Below are positions 29,018-37,413 of a stretch of DNA of 45,853 bases, one piece after another. The notes beneath the pieces are model-generated. The model ran no database searches. It was given only the letters and a program-made list of their open reading frames with translations, and was not told the origin of the DNA. Within the stretch, counting starts at the first letter, position 1, and each line of letters begins with the position of its first letter. Both the position numbers and the translations under genes were made by a program. Source of the DNA: an uncultured beta proteobacterium (lineage in GTDB: Bacteria > Pseudomonadota > Gammaproteobacteria > Burkholderiales > Rhodocyclaceae); assembly GCA_903886975.1 (NCBI GenBank), contig CAISOB010000038.1:1-45853 (forward strand). The letters are read 5' to 3'.

Positions 29018-29977
29018 TCAGGGATTGACCACGTTCTGGGCGGCACCGCCGATGAATTTCGCCAGATTTTCGACGGCGGTGGCCATGATGCGCATCCTGG
29101 CTTCCTTGGTGGCCCAGGCAATGTGGGGGGTGACGATGCAGTTGGCTGCGGCGAGCAGCGGATTGTCGGCCTGCGGCGGTTCCGATGACAGCACGTCGAG
29201 TGCGGCCCCGGCGATCCGGCCGCTGTTGAGCGCATCGGCCAGATCCTGCTCGACGACCAGCGGGCCGCGCGAGGTATTGATCAGCAGCGCGCCCGGCTTC
29301 ATCCTGGCGATAGCGGCCTGGTTGATCATGCCCCTGTTGTCGTCAAAAAGTGGACAATGCAGGCTGATGACATCGGATCGCGCGTACAGCTCGGCGAGCG
29401 TCACGTAGCGCAGTGTCGCGCTTTCCAGCGCGTGATTCGGGTATTGGTCATGGGCCAGGATGCTCATGCCAAGCGCCTGCGCGATGCGCGCGAAGGCCTG
29501 GCCGATGCGGCCGAAACCGATCACGCCCAGCGTTTTGCCGTCAAGCTCGAGCAGCGGGTTGAGCCAGTAGCAAAACTCATTGTGCTTCGCCCAGTTGCCG
29601 GAGCGCGCGTCGTCGCTGTGCCGGCCAACGTGGTGGCACAGTTCGAGGAGCAGCGCGGTGGCGAACTGCGCGACGGCCATCGTGCCATAGGTCGGAATAT
29701 TGCAGACCGGGATGCCTTTCTCGCGGGCCGCCGCGATATCGACGACGTTGTAGCCGGTCGCCAGCAAGCCGACGAAGCGGATGTTCTGGCACTGTGCGAA
29801 ATGCTCGCGGGTGAGGACGGTCTTGTTGGTGAACACGGCTTGCGCGTCGCCGATGCGTTCGGCCACGAGTTCCGGCGGCGTAAGGTCATGCACCGTCAGT
29901 TCGCCGAGCTGCTCGAGCTCGCTCCAGCCTAGATCGCCCGGATTGAGCGTATGCCCGTCGAGTACGACAATTTTCAT
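29018..29977 (-). CDS. D-2-hydroxyacid dehydrogenase (glycerate dehydrogenase-like)
   Basis: 319 aa NAD(P)-dependent enzyme of the HprA/GhrB group. Rossmann motif GVIGFGRIGQAFAR; catalytic Arg in NTSRGPLVVE, Glu in DVLSSEPP, His in VTPHIAWAT. The C-terminal PHIAWAT variant is common in hydroxypyruvate reductase/glycerate dehydrogenases, which supports that role, though not conclusively. GGAGGTG just upstream of the ATG at 29977 fixes the start. Convergent with the ATPase gene. Confidence 0.88.
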   Translation of the reverse strand: MKIVVLDGHTLNPGDLGWSELEQLGELTVHDLTPPELVAERIGDAQAVFTNKTVLTREHFAQCQNIRFVGLLATGYNVVDIAAAREKGIPVCNIPTYGTMAVAQFATALLLELCHHVGRHSDDARSGNWAKHNEFCYWLNPLLELDGKTLGVIGFGRIGQAFARIAQALGMSILAHDQYPNHALESATLRYVTLAELYARSDVISLHCPLFDDNRGMINQAAIARMKPGALLINTSRGPLVVEQDLADALNSGRIAGAALDVLSSEPPQADNPLLAAANCIVTPHIAWATKEARMRIMATAVENLAKFIGGAAQNVVNP

Positions 29978-30035
29978 TCCAACACCTCCATATGACAAAC
30001 AATTTTCGGCAACACCCGCTTCCAAGCCGGCCCGG

Positions 30036-30698
30036 CTAGAAAGGCGCCGGGCAGTCGAAACTCAGGGGCGCGGCACTTTGCGGGTGCACGAAAGCCAGGT
30101 GTTCGGCGTGCAGCAGCAGGCGATCGGCCTTGTCGCGTGTCGCCGGGTCGGCGTAGAGCGTGTCGCCGAGGATCGGGTGGCCGAGCGCCTGCATGTGCAC
30201 GCGCAACTGGTGCGTGCGCCCGGTCGCCGGAACGAGTTCGACGCGCGAGCAGCCGCGCTCGGCATCGTGGCTCAGCACCCGGTAGAAAGTCAGCGAGGGT
30301 TTGCCGGTCGCCCAATCGACCTTGTGCAGCGGGCGCTTCGGCCAGTCGACGATGAGCGGCAGGTCGACTTCGCCGGCGCCCTGCGCGAGTTCGCCGGCGA
30401 CGATTGCGACGTAGCGCTTGTCGACCTCGCGGCTCTGGAACAGCATGCTCAGGCAGCGCTGCATGGCCTTGCCGCGCGCCAGGACGAGCAGGCCCGAGGT
30501 GTCGAAATCGAGCCGATGCACGATCAGCGCGTCCGGGTAAGCGGCCTGCACGCGGGTCACCAGGCAGTCCTGCTTTTCGGCGCCGCGCCCCGGAACGGAA
30601 AGCAGGCCGCTCGGCTTGTTGACGACGATCAGCGCCGCGTCGGCGTGGATCAGCGCGAATCCCGGGTCCGGCAATTTTCGGTGCGTTGCAGAGATCAT
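30036..30698 (-). CDS. rluA: RluA-family rRNA/tRNA pseudouridine synthase
   Basis: 220 aa, the short form typical of RluA (23S rRNA U746 and tRNA U32 isomerisation); no S4 domain. The catalytic motif is HRLDFDTSGLLVLA with the nucleophilic Asp; ALIVVNKPSGLLSVPGRG and LVPATGRTHQLRVHMQALGHPILGD (broken by position) are the other family motifs. The ATG at 30698 gives the standard length; upstream in-frame codons lack a ribosome binding site. The site specificity is inferred from length and motifs. Confidence 0.88.
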   Translation of the reverse strand: MISATHRKLPDPGFALIHADAALIVVNKPSGLLSVPGRGAEKQDCLVTRVQAAYPDALIVHRLDFDTSGLLVLARGKAMQRCLSMLFQSREVDKRYVAIVAGELAQGAGEVDLPLIVDWPKRPLHKVDWATGKPSLTFYRVLSHDAERGCSRVELVPATGRTHQLRVHMQALGHPILGDTLYADPATRDKADRLLLHAEHLAFVHPQSAAPLSFDCPAPF

Positions 30699-30867
30699 GA
30701 CTGGGAGCTTTTCGCCTTTGCAAGAAGGTGCCGGTTTGCCGCGCGTATTGTCGCGCGATTTACCGATTCGCACATGTGCCGGCGAATCATTTACACTCGC
30801 AGGCGGTCCGCCGACCCACGGCGGCATCATGCGCAAGTCTTAACCCAAGCGAGAACAGCGATTTCCG

Positions 30868-31806
30868 ATGGATACCTTTCTGCACCAACTGGCAATTGCC
30901 CTGCCATTTTTCTCGCTGGTCTTCGTCGGCTATGCGCTCATGCGTTTTTCCGGCTGGCCGGTGGCGATGTCCGATGCCCTGACGCGCTTCGTCTTTACGG
31001 TGACCTTGCCGGCGCTGCTCTTTCGCCTGATGTGCGACTTTTCGAAACTGCCGCCGGTCGATGCGCGCCTGTTGATCGCTTTCTTCGGCTCGTGCCTGAT
31101 CGTTTTCGTGATCGGGCGGCTCGTCGCCTGGAAGTTTTTTGCGCTCGACGGGACCTCGCAATCGGTGTTTGCGCTCGGCGGCGTGTTTTCGAACATTGTC
31201 ATGCTCGGCCTGCCGCTGGCCAAAGTCACGCTCGGCGACGCGGCCTTGCCGGCTGTGGCGCTGGTGCTGGTGTTCAACGCGCTGATCCTGTGGACGCTGG
31301 TCACTGTCTCGGTCGAATGGGCCAAGCACGGCAGCTTTTCCCTGCCGGGCTTGGCCAGGACCGCGCGCGGCGTGCTCACCAACCCCATCGTCGTCGGCAT
31401 TCTCTCCGGGGCGCTGTTCAGCCTGACCGGCTGGACTTTGCCGGCGGCCGTCGACATGCCGCTCAACATGGTTGGCCAGGCCGCCGCACCGATGGCGCTA
31501 ATCGCCCTGGGCATGGGGCTCGCTGAATACGGCATCCGCGACGGCTGGAAGATCAGCCTCGCGATTACCGCCCTCAAGCTCATCGTGCAGCCGCTCGTGG
31601 TCTGGGGACTGGCGCGGCTACTGGGTTTGCCCGAACTCGAAACGCAAGTCGTCGTCCTGGTCTCGTCGATGGCCATCGGCGCCAACGTTTACCTCATGTC
31701 GCGGCATTTCGAGGCGCTCGAAGGGCCGGTCGCCGGCAGCCTGGTCTTATCGACCGCCCTGGCCGCGCTGACCACGCCGCTGGTGCTCACGCTGGTCGTG
31801 CGTTAG
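30868..31806 (+). CDS. AEC-family (auxin efflux carrier type) transporter
   Basis: 312 aa with about ten membrane helices. The AEC family contains bacterial malonate and other organic-acid permeases (MdcF type). Seen: FVGYALMRFSGWP near the start, then FVFTVTLPALLFRLM, and the C-terminal half with MGLAEYGIR and LVSSMAIGANVYLMSRHF, matching the family's two-repeat layout. Its substrate is not deducible. Its stop overlaps the folE stop by 3 bases, tail to tail. Confidence 0.85.
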   Translation: MDTFLHQLAIALPFFSLVFVGYALMRFSGWPVAMSDALTRFVFTVTLPALLFRLMCDFSKLPPVDARLLIAFFGSCLIVFVIGRLVAWKFFALDGTSQSVFALGGVFSNIVMLGLPLAKVTLGDAALPAVALVLVFNALILWTLVTVSVEWAKHGSFSLPGLARTARGVLTNPIVVGILSGALFSLTGWTLPAAVDMPLNMVGQAAAPMALIALGMGLAEYGIRDGWKISLAITALKLIVQPLVVWGLARLLGLPELETQVVVLVSSMAIGANVYLMSRHFEALEGPVAGSLVLSTALAALTTPLVLTLVVR

Positions 31807-32444
31807 TCGCGGCGCGAACCGCTACAGGCGCGCAGGAACTCGTTGCGCAGTTGATCGGATGTCTCGAATTCGCCGGTGAATGACTGGGTGATCACGCGCT
31901 CGTCACCGCGCCGGTCTTCGCCGAGCAGAAGGCACAACTGCTCGGCTTCGACGACGCAGGCCGCGCCGCGGGCCATGCCGTGATGCATCAGCGCTTCGGC
32001 GATGTCGCGCGTCATCCACTCCTGATAAGTGAAACGGTGGCCGATGGCGTCGACCAGGCGCGCGATGCGGCCAAAGCCGTGCAGGCGGCCGCCGGGCAGG
32101 TAGGCCACATGGGCGAGGCCGCGGAAGGGAACGAGGTGGTGCGGGCAGACGCCATGCACGGCAATGCCGCGAACGACGACCATGTCGCGGCGCGGGTCGG
32201 CAAATCCTTCGCCAAGCGCGCTTGCCGGATCAAGATCGTAGCCGCCGAGCAGACGTTTTTGCCAGAGTTCGCGGACCCGTTGCGCCGTTCTGCCCATGTG
32301 CACCGCGTCCGGCGCGATGCCGCTGGCGGCGAGCAGGTCGGTGACCGCCTGCTCGAATGCGGGCGCATCGAAATGGCCTTGGCGCGCAATACCGATCTGG
32401 TTTGCGGCCGCAGGGGGATGGTCGTGCAGAGTGTCGTCGGACAT
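31803..32444 (-). CDS. folE: GTP cyclohydrolase I
   Basis: 213 aa from the ATG at 32444 (a start at 32483 would add 13 residues). It makes 7,8-dihydroneopterin triphosphate from GTP, first step of tetrahydrofolate synthesis. The zinc site is complete: Cys and His in VHGVCPHHLVPF and the distal Cys in EAEQLCLLLGED. HVAYLPGGRLHGFGRIARLVD and RFTYQEWMTRDIAEAL are the central family motifs. The family consensus GLSK is replaced by HGFGRIAR, a variant seen in some proteobacterial FolE proteins. Confidence 0.93.
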   Translation of the reverse strand: MSDDTLHDHPPAAANQIGIARQGHFDAPAFEQAVTDLLAASGIAPDAVHMGRTAQRVRELWQKRLLGGYDLDPASALGEGFADPRRDMVVVRGIAVHGVCPHHLVPFRGLAHVAYLPGGRLHGFGRIARLVDAIGHRFTYQEWMTRDIAEALMHHGMARGAACVVEAEQLCLLLGEDRRGDERVITQSFTGEFETSDQLRNEFLRACSGSRRD

Positions 32445-32597
32445 GGCCTGCTCTCGCTGCGGATTGTCTATGCCGATGATCATACACGCCCTGAACGAAC
32501 GGCGGCGCGCCGAGTCTTAGTTGATCTAGGCGGCTGGGACTCATCTTACGGCCGCCGAATGAGCCACAGGGCAGGCGGATGAGCGATAATGGCGAAC

Positions 32598-32627
32598 TTG
32601 CGCGGTTCCGGACGGACCGTCGATAAT
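32598..32627 (+). promoter_or_regulatory. Candidate promoter of the flavin oxidoreductase gene
   Basis: TTGCGC (32598-32603), 18 bp, GATAAT (32622-32627). It lies 42 bp before the ATG in the spacer shared with the divergent folE gene. By eye only. Confidence 0.35.
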
Positions 32628-32668
32628 AATACCTAGGTGCCAGTAGGTCGGGTTCTGGAAGGATGTGG

Positions 32669-33931
32669 ATGAAGCGTGTTGACGATTTTCGCCTGCGGTT
32701 AGGCAAGAAGGAACTTGTACCAATCGTCATCGGCGGCATGGGGGTTGATATCTCGACCGCCGAACTGGCGCTGGAAGCGGCGCGTCTGGGTGGCGTCGGG
32801 CATATTTCCGACGCCATGGTCAACACCGTTGCCGACCGGCGCTTCAATGCCAAATTCGTCAAGGACAAGCTCAGGCAATTCAAATTCAACGTCGCCAATA
32901 CCGACAAGTCGGTCGTCCAGTTCGACCTCGGGCAGCTGGCCGAGGCGACCAAGATGCACGTCGGCAAGACCATGGAGGCCAAGCGCGGCGAGGGCCTGAT
33001 CTTCGTCAACTGCATGGAAAAGCTGACGATGAACGCGCCCAAGGAAACCCTGCGCGTGCGCATGCAGGCGGCGCTCAACGCCGGCGTCGACGGCATTACC
33101 CTGGCCGCCGGTCTGCACCTCGGGTCGTTTGCGCTGATCGAGGACCATCCGCGTTTCCGTGACGCCAAGCTCGGCATCATCGTCTCCTCGCTGCGTGCGC
33201 TGCAACTGTTCATCCGCAAGACGGCACGCACCAACCGGCTGCCCGATTATGTCGTGATCGAAGGGCCGCTGGCCGGCGGTCACCTCGGATTCGGCATGGA
33301 CTGGGCCGAATACGATCTGGCGACAATCTTCGCCGAGATCCAGGCCTGGTTGCGCGCCGAACATCTCGATATTCCGCTGATTCCGGCCGGCGGTATCTTC
33401 ACCGGCAGCGATGCGGTGTCCTATCTCGAAAACGGCGCGGCGGCCGTGCAGGTCGCAACGCGCTTTACCGTCGCCCGCGAATGCGGCTTGCCGGAAGACG
33501 TGCAGCAGCAGTATTTCAAGGCCAGCGAAGACCAGATCGAAGTCAATCTGATATCGCCGACCGGCTATCCGATGCGCATGCTCTCCAACAGCCCGGCGAT
33601 CGGCGATGGGATACGCCCCAACTGCGAGGCCTACGGCTATCTGCTCGACGCCAACGGCTGCTGTTCGTACATCGCCGCCTACAATCGCGAACTCGCGGCG
33701 AACCCGGGTGTGAAGAGGCTCTCGGTCAAGGACAAGACCTGTCTGTGTACGCAGATGCGCAATTTTGATTTGTGGACCTGCGGCCACTACACCTACCGGC
33801 TCAAGGATACCTCGCGCAGGCTCGAAGACGGCAGCTTCCTTTTGCTGAGCGCCGAACACGTCTTTCACGATTACCAGTACAGTGTTGACAACAAGATCGC
33901 GCTGCCCGAAGAAGTCGCGGTTCCGGCCTGA
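32669..33931 (+). CDS. Nitronate monooxygenase-like FMN oxidoreductase
   Basis: 420 aa TIM-barrel flavoprotein of the 2-nitropropane dioxygenase/YrpB family. Seen: LVPIVIGGMGVDIS at the N terminus, VIEGPLAGGHLGFG (FMN phosphate and catalytic-His region), IPAGGIFTGSDAVSYLENGAAAVQVATRF (second phosphate site, split). After the barrel it has an unusual Cys-rich tail: CC at about 331, then CLC and a further Cys within about 30 residues, followed by HYTYRLKD. GGAAGG placed 6 nt before the ATG at 32669 favours that start over the ATG at 32663. The substrate is unknown; true nitronate activity should not be assumed. Confidence 0.82.
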   Translation: MKRVDDFRLRLGKKELVPIVIGGMGVDISTAELALEAARLGGVGHISDAMVNTVADRRFNAKFVKDKLRQFKFNVANTDKSVVQFDLGQLAEATKMHVGKTMEAKRGEGLIFVNCMEKLTMNAPKETLRVRMQAALNAGVDGITLAAGLHLGSFALIEDHPRFRDAKLGIIVSSLRALQLFIRKTARTNRLPDYVVIEGPLAGGHLGFGMDWAEYDLATIFAEIQAWLRAEHLDIPLIPAGGIFTGSDAVSYLENGAAAVQVATRFTVARECGLPEDVQQQYFKASEDQIEVNLISPTGYPMRMLSNSPAIGDGIRPNCEAYGYLLDANGCCSYIAAYNRELAANPGVKRLSVKDKTCLCTQMRNFDLWTCGHYTYRLKDTSRRLEDGSFLLLSAEHVFHDYQYSVDNKIALPEEVAVPA

Positions 33932-33979
33932 TCCGAGCGATGTGGAACGAGATCGTCCGGGCGGCGTTTCCCAGCTTGA

Positions 33980-34009
33980 TTGGACTCCGGCGCCCGGCCT
34001 TGCTATTGT
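33980..34009 (+). promoter_or_regulatory. Candidate extended -10 promoter of the RRM gene
   Basis: TTGGAC (33980-33985), 18 bp, TATTGT (34004-34009) preceded by TGC, making an extended -10. It lies 44 bp before the RRM gene's ATG. Confidence 0.4.
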
Positions 34010-34052
34010 GGTGCAGCAGTCTCCTTAACGTTTCAACCTTGGAGGGCTCTCA

Positions 34053-34400
34053 ATGGGCAAGAAGCTACACGTCGGCAATCTGAGCGATGAAACGAACAAG
34101 ACCGATCTTGAGCAGATGTTTGCCGCGCACGGTACGGTAACGTCGGCACAGATCATCACCGATCGCGAGACGCAGCGCTCGCGGCATTTCGGCTTCGTCG
34201 AGATGGACACTGAGGCGCAGGCGCAGGCGGCGATCGCCGCGCTGAACGGCAAGGAATTGAATGGCCAGGCCGTGACGGTCAACGAGGCCAGGCCGAAAGA
34301 GGCGCGTAGTGGTGGCGGAGGCGGAGGCGGTGGCGGCGGTTTCGGCGGTCAGCGGCGCGGACCTGGTGCCGGCGGCCCGGGCCGTGGCGGGAATCGATGA
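34053..34400 (+). CDS. Glycine-rich RRM RNA-binding protein
   Basis: 115 aa. One RNA recognition motif (about 1-80): RNP2 is KLHVGNL and RNP1 is SRHFGFVEM, with aromatic stacking residues where expected. The tail (about 88-115) is Gly/Arg-rich with a run of glycines and RRGPGAGG. This matches the small cold-inducible RRM proteins of cyanobacteria and proteobacteria, which bind single-stranded RNA. GGAGGG lies before the ATG. Confidence 0.92.
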   Translation: MGKKLHVGNLSDETNKTDLEQMFAAHGTVTSAQIITDRETQRSRHFGFVEMDTEAQAQAAIAALNGKELNGQAVTVNEARPKEARSGGGGGGGGGGFGGQRRGPGAGGPGRGGNR

Positions 34401-34514
34401 CGTTGTGAAACCTCGTCTTGACGCTGGTGGATGATGCGGCGACAACCGGGTTTCTTGACACTTTTGCAATTTGTGTAGGGCTTAATTCGGCTTGTGCCGA
34501 TCAGGGAAAACGTT

Positions 34515-34685
34515 TTGGCAAAACCAAATTACTCGTTTGAAAAGCGCCAGAGAGATCTGGAAAAAAAGCGCAAGCAGGAAGAAAAGCGCTTGCGCAAGCT
34601 CGCCGAGAAAAAGCCGGCAGACGGCGACCAGCCAGCGCCCGGGGCCCAGTCGGCGGGGGATGCCGATCCCGCTGCCGGTCGCTGA
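34515..34685 (+). CDS. Small lysine-rich conserved protein with TTG start
   Basis: 56 aa. The protein is a highly charged helix (NYSFEKRQRDLEKKRKQEEK, then RLRKLAEKK) with a disordered Ala/Pro/Gly-rich end. Similar short KRQKE-type proteins are common in betaproteobacteria and have no known role. AGGGA lies 7 nt before the TTG at 34515, better than the in-frame GTG at 34494, which has no ribosome binding site. Confidence 0.65.
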   Translation: MAKPNYSFEKRQRDLEKKRKQEEKRLRKLAEKKPADGDQPAPGAQSAGDADPAAGR

Positions 34686-34816
34686 GCGAAACGCGCTGGC
34701 TTCTTCCCGGGCTCGCAACTGGACCTTGCGAGCCGGCGGTATGGCGGTCGGGTTCGTGGCCAGTCGTTTGCGCGCCGCTTTGCGGCAAGCGCTGATTCCC
34801 TAGACCGATTCCGTCC

Positions 34817-35662
34817 ATGCTCAGCTACCGCCACGCCTTCCACGCCGGCAATCACGCCGACGTGCTCAAACACCTGGTTCTCGTCGAACTGACGCGTTAT
34901 CTCGCGCAGAAAGACAAGCCCTTCTGGTACATCGACACCCATGCCGGGGCCGGCGCTTACGCGCTCGACTCGGGCTACGCGGCCAAGCTCGCCGAGTACA
35001 AGGACGGCATCGGCCGCCTGTGGGTGCGCAACGATCTGCCGCCGGCACTCGCGGCTTACGTCGAACTGGTGCACAAGATCAATCCCGAGCGGCGCCTGCG
35101 CGCCTACCCCGGTTCGCCGTATTTCGCCTTGTGGACGCTGCGCGAGCACGACCGCCTGCGCCTCTTCGAGCTGCACAGCAAGGATGCGCGCCTGCTGCAG
35201 GAAAACTTTCGGGACGCCGGCAAGCAGGTGGTCGTCGAGGCCGGCGACGGCTTCGCGGGATTGAAGGCGCTGCTGCCGCCGCCGCCGCGCCGCGCTTTGG
35301 TGTTGATCGACCCGTCGTACGAAGATAAGCAGGATTACGAGCGGGTCTTCCATGCCTTGAAGGAGTCACTGACGCGTTTCCCGGGCGGCACTTACGCGCT
35401 GTGGTATCCGCAATTGACCCGCCTCGGCGCGCATGAACTGCCCGCCCGCCTCAAACGCCTGCCGGCCAAGGGATGGGTGAATGTTGCCCTGCGCGTCAGC
35501 ACGCCGGCCAAGGACGGTTTCGGCATGCACGGCAGCGGCCTGTTCATCATCAACCCGCCATGGACCTTGCATGCCACGCTCGCCGAGACCATGCCCTACC
35601 TTGTGCATGTGCTCGGACTCGACGACGGCGCGAGTTTTACGCTCGAGCAGCAGGAAGCCTGA
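34817..35662 (+). CDS. rlmJ: 23S rRNA (adenine2030-N6)-methyltransferase RlmJ
   Basis: 281 aa SAM-dependent methyltransferase modifying A2030 of 23S rRNA. The N terminus LSYRHAFHAGNHADVLKHLV is the family hallmark, followed by YIDTHAGAGAY (SAM motif I) and VLIDPSYEDKQDYERV. The catalytic motif is DPSY here; I recall DPPY in the E. coli enzyme, a conservative variation. FGMHGSGLFIINPPW is near the C terminus. Full length. Confidence 0.93.
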   Translation: MLSYRHAFHAGNHADVLKHLVLVELTRYLAQKDKPFWYIDTHAGAGAYALDSGYAAKLAEYKDGIGRLWVRNDLPPALAAYVELVHKINPERRLRAYPGSPYFALWTLREHDRLRLFELHSKDARLLQENFRDAGKQVVVEAGDGFAGLKALLPPPPRRALVLIDPSYEDKQDYERVFHALKESLTRFPGGTYALWYPQLTRLGAHELPARLKRLPAKGWVNVALRVSTPAKDGFGMHGSGLFIINPPWTLHATLAETMPYLVHVLGLDDGASFTLEQQEA

Positions 35663-35674
35663 GCTTCTCTCGGC

Positions 35675-36031
35675 TCAATCCTTAAGCTGCGTGTACTTGC
35701 GGCTCGAGCCGTAGCTCTTGTCGACGGGGTACTTGCCGGCGTTCTTCGCGAGCTTGGCCCGCGCCGCGGCTTCGAGATCGATTCCCGCCTTGTCTGCGAT
35801 CAGCAGCAAATAGAGCAGCACGTCGGCGCATTCGTCGCGCAGCGCGTCGAGCGCGCCTGCGTCCCGCGGCAGCGCGGCCATCTCGGCATCGCTCTTCCAC
35901 TGTGTCAATTCAAGCAACTCGGCGGCTTCCAGGTTGAGCGAGACGATCAGGTTGCGCAGCGTGTGAAACTGCGCCCAGTCGCGCTCGTCGCGAAACTGCA
36001 GCAAGGCCTGTGTCAGCGCTTCGATGCCCAT
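35675..36031 (-). CDS. MazG-like nucleotide pyrophosphohydrolase
   Basis: 118 aa all-alpha NTP pyrophosphatase, probably hydrolysing non-canonical or deoxy-NTPs. The metal-binding helices are visible as LNLEAAELLEL (ExxE) and DECADVLLYLLLIADKAG (ExxD). The ATG at 36031 lies 4 nt after the stop of the CitE-like gene, so the two are co-transcribed; a start 10 codons upstream would overlap that gene. The family is clear, the substrate is not. Confidence 0.88.
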   Translation of the reverse strand: MGIEALTQALLQFRDERDWAQFHTLRNLIVSLNLEAAELLELTQWKSDAEMAALPRDAGALDALRDECADVLLYLLLIADKAGIDLEAAARAKLAKNAGKYPVDKSYGSSRKYTQLKD

Positions 36032-36035
36032 GGCA

Positions 36036-37019
36036 TCAGGCGAAGAAGCGCTGCTGCGCACCGGCCGGCAGATGCATGCCGGTGGCCTGGGCGCGCGCCA
36101 GGAGCTCCCAGTAATAGCGGTACGAGGCGCGGTCGTGCAGCTTGCCGTCGTGGGCGATCGGCGCCCAGTCCGTCTCCTGCGCAGCGATCAGGATGGCGGT
36201 CGCCGTTTCGACCTCGGAGAAATCCGGGCGCATGGCTTCGACGATCGGCATGATCTGGTTGGGATGGATGCTCCACATGCGCAGGAAGCCGAATTCGTTG
36301 CGCGCGCGCCGCGCATCGCTGCGAATCACCTCGAGATCCTTGAGTTCGGTCGTTACGTTGTGCGTCGGCACGACGCCGTTGGCCAGCGCCGCCGTGGCGA
36401 TTTCACATTTGGCGCGCACCACCAGCGGGTGCTCGAACTGTCCGGGGCTCTTCATCGCCGAGGCCGGGATCGCCCCATGATGGCCCGAGACAAAATCCAT
36501 GAGGCCAAAATCGAGCGATTCGACGCCCGGGATGGCGGCGATTTCCCCGGCCTCGCGGAGCGCGCCGAAGGTCTCGATCAGCACATGCACCGGGATCGTC
36601 TGCGGCAGGCCGGCCACCGCCTCGGCGCGGCGCAGCGCAACGATCTGCGCGAGCACGTCGTCGGCGCCGCGCGGCTTGGGCAGCGTGATGAAAGGCAGTC
36701 GGCTGCCCGCGCCGGCGACGAGGATGTCGAGGTCCTGCTGCCAGTGGCTGTGCGTGAAGTCGTGAATGCGCGCCGCGACGCGGCCGTGGCGGTTGTCGCC
36801 GCTCATGATCAGCGCCGCGACCATCTCGGCGTGTTCGCGCTCCGCGCCGGCATGCGCCCCGTCCTCGCAGTCGCAGGTGATGTCGAACACCGGGCCGAGC
36901 TCGTTTTGCAATTGCATGGCCTTCTTCATGAGCTTTTCGGAACCGGCGTAGTGGTCGACGGCGGGCAGGATGGGAAAGAGTTTCTCGCCGGGAAAGAGAA
37001 CGTCGCTCGGGTGTCGCAT
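36036..37019 (-). CDS. HpcH/HpaI aldolase / citrate lyase beta-like (CitE) protein
   Basis: 327 aa TIM-barrel lyase of the CitE/malyl-CoA lyase superfamily. Seen: SDVLFPGEKLFPILP, FDITCDCEDGAHAG with the metal-binding acidic cluster, LPKPRGADDVL, HVLIETFGALREAGEIAAIPG with the metal Glu, and LDFGLMDFVSGHHG. The N-terminal substrate Arg region (usually RSxLFVPG) is replaced by HPSDVLFPGEK, so it may not act on a standard CoA thioester. No citrate lyase alpha or gamma subunits are nearby. The ATG at 37019 is favoured over one 11 codons upstream by family alignment. Confidence 0.85.
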   Translation of the reverse strand: MRHPSDVLFPGEKLFPILPAVDHYAGSEKLMKKAMQLQNELGPVFDITCDCEDGAHAGAEREHAEMVAALIMSGDNRHGRVAARIHDFTHSHWQQDLDILVAGAGSRLPFITLPKPRGADDVLAQIVALRRAEAVAGLPQTIPVHVLIETFGALREAGEIAAIPGVESLDFGLMDFVSGHHGAIPASAMKSPGQFEHPLVVRAKCEIATAALANGVVPTHNVTTELKDLEVIRSDARRARNEFGFLRMWSIHPNQIMPIVEAMRPDFSEVETATAILIAAQETDWAPIAHDGKLHDRASYRYYWELLARAQATGMHLPAGAQQRFFA

Positions 37020-37413
37020 GGTGCGCTTTCGGATCGTTGGCAATGCGCGCATTTTACCGCGCCTTAGGGCGGTATTCGTATTGTCCTTCGGCGTCCGCTT
37101 GCGATCGAGACTGAATCAGGGCGGCGGAAGATCTTCGCGATCGGCTGAAATGTATGCTCTAGACATGAGACTCGATGCGCGTTGATCTGTCTCAGTTCGG
37201 CCATCAACGGCCATTGACGCGCTGCTCAAAGCAGCCTTGTGGACGACCGCTCCACTCCGTTTTCTGCCGACGACGCCATCAAGACGCTCGCCCGCTGGTC
37301 GGCCTGAACAGCCTTTGCCCCCTAGGCTGATGCGTCCGTAATGAATAGGCAGCGGTCGCAGGTCACGGGAAATCCACGCCAACTGCCCGCTCGCCACTTC
37401 ATGGTAACTTGGC
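37020..37413. other. 394-bp spacer without a recognised gene
   Basis: No convincing gene. A 101-codon open frame on the minus strand (37116-37421) overlaps the SDR end and has no family resemblance. A plus-strand frame ending SADDAIKTLARWSA-stop at 37307 has coding-like texture and could be the tail of a decayed gene or transposase, but I cannot name it. The spacer marks the left edge of the lower-GC block. Confidence 0.4.
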
